NCBI GenBank assembly: GCA_002371695.1
Contig: DFGG01000099.1
Coordinates: forward strand, 1-5,170
Length of the DNA stretch: 5,170 bases
Reading direction: 5' to 3'
Source: a bacterium UBA3756
GTDB taxonomy: Bacteria > Bacteroidota > Bacteroidia > Bacteroidales > Bacteroidaceae
Below the pieces are notes generated by a model. It was not told the DNA's origin. It ran no database searches and saw only the letters and a program-made list of their open reading frames with translations. A program made the translations under genes and the position numbers. Every line of letters begins with the position of its first letter. The first letter of the stretch is position 1. Shown here piece by piece: positions 3,228 through 5,170 of the stretch.

Positions 3228-5170
3228 AGCCTCCGCCCAAGACAAGATCGTGAACCCCGACATATCGTATGCCGGCACGCCACGCACTTGCACCATCGCA
3301 GGTATAGCCGTGGAAGGCGTGGAAGGCTATGAGGACTACGTGCTGACAGGACTGTCGGGTCTTACCATCGGCGAGCAGATAGAAGTGCCTGGCAACAAGA
3401 TTACGGAGGCTGTGAAGCGCTACTGGCGCCACGGACTCTTCTCGAAGGCTCAGATTAGTGCCGACTCCATCGTGGGGTCGAAGATCTACCTGCGCATTTC
3501 GCTGGCCCTGAGGCCTCGCGTGAGCACCATCAACTACTTCGGCTTGAAGAAATCGGAGCGCGAGGACATGGAGTCAAAGCTGGGCATCATCAAGGGCAAC
3601 CAGATTACGCCCAACATGGTGGACCGTGCCAAGATTCTGGCCAAGAAATATTTCGACGAGAAGGGCTACAAGAATGCCGAGATTAACATCGTGCAACGCG
3701 ACGACCCGCAGAACAAGGGCCAGGTGATACTTGACGTGGACATCGACAAGAAGGACAAGATGAAGGTGCGCCACATCTACTTGGAAGGCAACAAGAAACT
3801 GAAGGACTCAAAGATCCTGGGCGGCCTGTTCTCCAAGGGTGCCTTCGGCAAGATCCACGAGGCTGGTAAGCTAAAGAACCTCTTCAAGGCCAAGAAGTTC
3901 ACTGAGGAGCGCTACAAGGAGGCCAAGCAGAAGCTCATTGAGAAATACAACGAGCTGGGATTCCGCGATGCCACCATCCTGGAGGACTCTGTATGGAACA
4001 ACGACGAGAAACACGTGAACATCCACCTGAAGATCGACGAGGGAGATAAGTACTTTATCCGCAATATCACCTGGGTGGGCAACACCGTGGTGACTACCGA
4101 CTATCTGAATGCCGTGCTGGGCATGAAGAAGGGTGACGTGTACAACCAGAAGCAGATGAACAAGCGACTGAAGGAAGACGACGATGCCGCTGGCAACTAT
4201 TACTACAACAACGGCTACGTGTTCTCGAACATTGATCCTGTGGAGGTGAACATCGTGGGCGACTCCATCGACCTGGAGATGCGTATCATGGAGGGTCCGC
4301 AGGCCCGTCTGAACCATGTGCGTATCTATGGTAACGACCGTCTCTACGAGGAAGTGGTGCGCCGTGAGCTGCGCACGAAGCCCGGCGACCTGTTCAACCG
4401 TGATGCCATCGTGCGTTCCGTCCGTGAGATTGGCTCCATGGGCTTCTTCGACGCTGAGAAGATCAACCCCGACATCAAGCCTAACGGAGAAGACGGTACC
4501 GTAGACGTCAACTGGCAGCTGGAACAGAAATCCAACGACCAGCTGGAATTCTCGCTGGGATGGGGACAGACTGGTATCATCGGACGAATCGGTATCAAGT
4601 TCAACAACTTCTCCATCCGCAACCTCTTCGGCAAGAACAAGCTGCACCGAGGCATACTGCCCTACGGCGACGGCGAACAGTTGGGATTCAATTTCCAGAC
4701 CAACGGTTCATACTACAGTTCACTTTCGGCCAACTACGCCACCAACTGGTTCGGAGGCAAGCGCCCCAACTCGTTCAGCGTGAGTGCCTTCTACTCCAAG
4801 CAGAGCGACATCTCGAGCTACTACCGTAACAACTCGTTCTACAACAACTACTACATGTACAGTTACTACGGCTACGGCTCGTACAACAATAACATGTTCA
4901 ACTACGAGTCGATGCTCGACGACGACAAGAACATGCGCGTCTTCGGAGCCTCACTGGGATGGGGTAAGCGCCTGCGCTGGCCTGACGACTACTTCCAGTT
5001 GTCGGCAACACTCGGCTATACCCGCTACATGCTGCGCGACTGGAGCTACTTCTATATCCACAACGGTAACTGCAACAACATCAACCTGGGACTGACGCTG
5101 TCGCGCACGTCTACCGACAACCCGCTCTTCCCGCGCCACGGTTCAGAGTTCGTGGCATCGGTCACGCTCA
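3163..5170 (+). CDS. bamA: Outer-membrane protein assembly factor BamA, 3' end outside the window
   Basis: The frame stays open to the window edge, giving 669 residues; Bacteroidales BamA proteins are longer, so the rest of the barrel is missing only because the window ends. BamA folds and inserts beta-barrel proteins into the outer membrane. The signal peptide is cut after A25 (ASA|QD). Five periplasmic POTRA domains follow, at roughly 43-117, 119-200, 201-296, 297-381 and 382-456, most opening with a hydrophobic strand ending in G or GN (RHIYLEGN, RNITWVGN, NHVRIYGN). POTRA3 has a basic, Lys- and Gly-rich insert at about 218-238. The barrel begins near 460 with paired strands. A loop at 553-581 is very rich in Tyr (11) and Asn (8) and should face outside. 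In-frame ATGs lie at 3133, 3163 and 3178. I prefer 3163, which has AAGG 9 bases upstream and gives a signal peptide of normal length, but the others are possible. It shares its signal peptide core with porG. In Bacteroidales, Skp/OmpH-like chaperone genes usually follow. Confidence 0.97.
   Translation, partial: MRVTWMVKVLAVLFTIHYSLFTASAQDKIVNPDISYAGTPRTCTIAGIAVEGVEGYEDYVLTGLSGLTIGEQIEVPGNKITEAVKRYWRHGLFSKAQISADSIVGSKIYLRISLALRPRVSTINYFGLKKSEREDMESKLGIIKGNQITPNMVDRAKILAKKYFDEKGYKNAEINIVQRDDPQNKGQVILDVDIDKKDKMKVRHIYLEGNKKLKDSKILGGLFSKGAFGKIHEAGKLKNLFKAKKFTEERYKEAKQKLIEKYNELGFRDATILEDSVWNNDEKHVNIHLKIDEGDKYFIRNITWVGNTVVTTDYLNAVLGMKKGDVYNQKQMNKRLKEDDDAAGNYYYNNGYVFSNIDPVEVNIVGDSIDLEMRIMEGPQARLNHVRIYGNDRLYEEVVRRELRTKPGDLFNRDAIVRSVREIGSMGFFDAEKINPDIKPNGEDGTVDVNWQLEQKSNDQLEFSLGWGQTGIIGRIGIKFNNFSIRNLFGKNKLHRGILPYGDGEQLGFNFQTNGSYYSSLSANYATNWFGGKRPNSFSVSAFYSKQSDISSYYRNNSFYNNYYMYSYYGYGSYNNNMFNYESMLDDDKNMRVFGASLGWGKRLRWPDDYFQLSATLGYTRYMLRDWSYFYIHNGNCNNINLGLTLSRTSTDNPLFPRHGSEFVASVTL
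3201..3228 (+). repeat. Four tandem 7-bp ATTCACT-type units inside the bamA signal peptide
   Basis: The units are GTTCACT, ATTCATT, ATTCACT and ATTCACA. They encode FTIHYSLFT in the same frame as the porG array, and are followed by a nearly identical GCCTCCGCCCA stretch encoding the cleavage site. Over the 45 bases for LFTIHYSLFTASAQD, bamA and porG differ at five positions, all synonymous. Confidence 0.95.

Noticed and set aside
3871..4647. Minus-strand frame of 258 residues
   Set aside because: It is antisense to the BamA POTRA domains. Its Val/His/Leu-rich composition is what reversed Lys-, Asn- and Asp-rich codons give.
4784..5095. Plus-strand frame rich in Thr and Ser
   Set aside because: It is the bamA barrel read in a wrong frame; the Thr richness comes from shifted Tyr and Asn codons.
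1..5170. Mobile element, tRNA or rRNA genes
   Set aside because: I saw no transposase or integrase, no terminal inverted repeats with target duplications, and no tRNA or rRNA pattern; the gene order is an ordinary conserved chromosomal one.

Overview
The window looks like chromosomal DNA of a Bacteroidota bacterium of the Bacteroidales, most likely Prevotella or a close relative. The evidence is the gene order (DUF6242-type lipoprotein, porG/DUF6089, uppS, bamA), promoters of the Bacteroidota type (TAnnTTTG at -7), a lipoprotein with acidic residues right after the lipid cysteine, and signal peptides ending ASA|QD. The order porG-uppS-bamA is, from memory, the same as in Porphyromonas gingivalis and other Bacteroidales. 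The genus is an inference.

Bases 1-49 hold at most the last codons of a plus-strand gene, closed by a strong intrinsic terminator (50-85). A good promoter (83-114) overlaps the end of that terminator. It drives a small isolated unit: a 5' hairpin (119-134), a 31-residue single-pass membrane microprotein (181-276) and its own terminator (278-315). Bases 316-412 are A-rich spacer in which I see no gene or structure.

From about 413 a second promoter region leads into a four-gene plus-strand cluster with no terminator visible inside it. It contains a surface-type lipoprotein with sialidase-like Asp-box motifs (470-1567), a PorG/DUF6089 outer-membrane barrel protein (1650-2357), undecaprenyl diphosphate synthase UppS (2361-3110) and the outer-membrane assembly factor BamA (3163 to the window edge, incomplete). 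Together they serve the cell envelope: BamA inserts outer-membrane barrels, PorG is a barrel subunit of the type IX secretion system and a probable BamA client, UppS makes the lipid carrier for peptidoglycan and surface glycans, and the lipoprotein is of unknown function.

The least expected structure is a set of short tandem repeats at the gene junctions. Seven 8-bp units (GAGARATT) begin inside the stop codon of the lipoprotein gene and put TGA in all three frames. Separate 7-bp arrays (ATTCACT) lie inside the porG and bamA genes and encode the hydrophobic core of their signal peptides, so the two proteins share 15 identical residues there. Inverted copies of the same unit span the uppS stop codon and could pair with the bamA array, enclosing all the bamA start codons in a loop. 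The microprotein unit and these repeat-derived signal peptides are the best candidates for undescribed biology.
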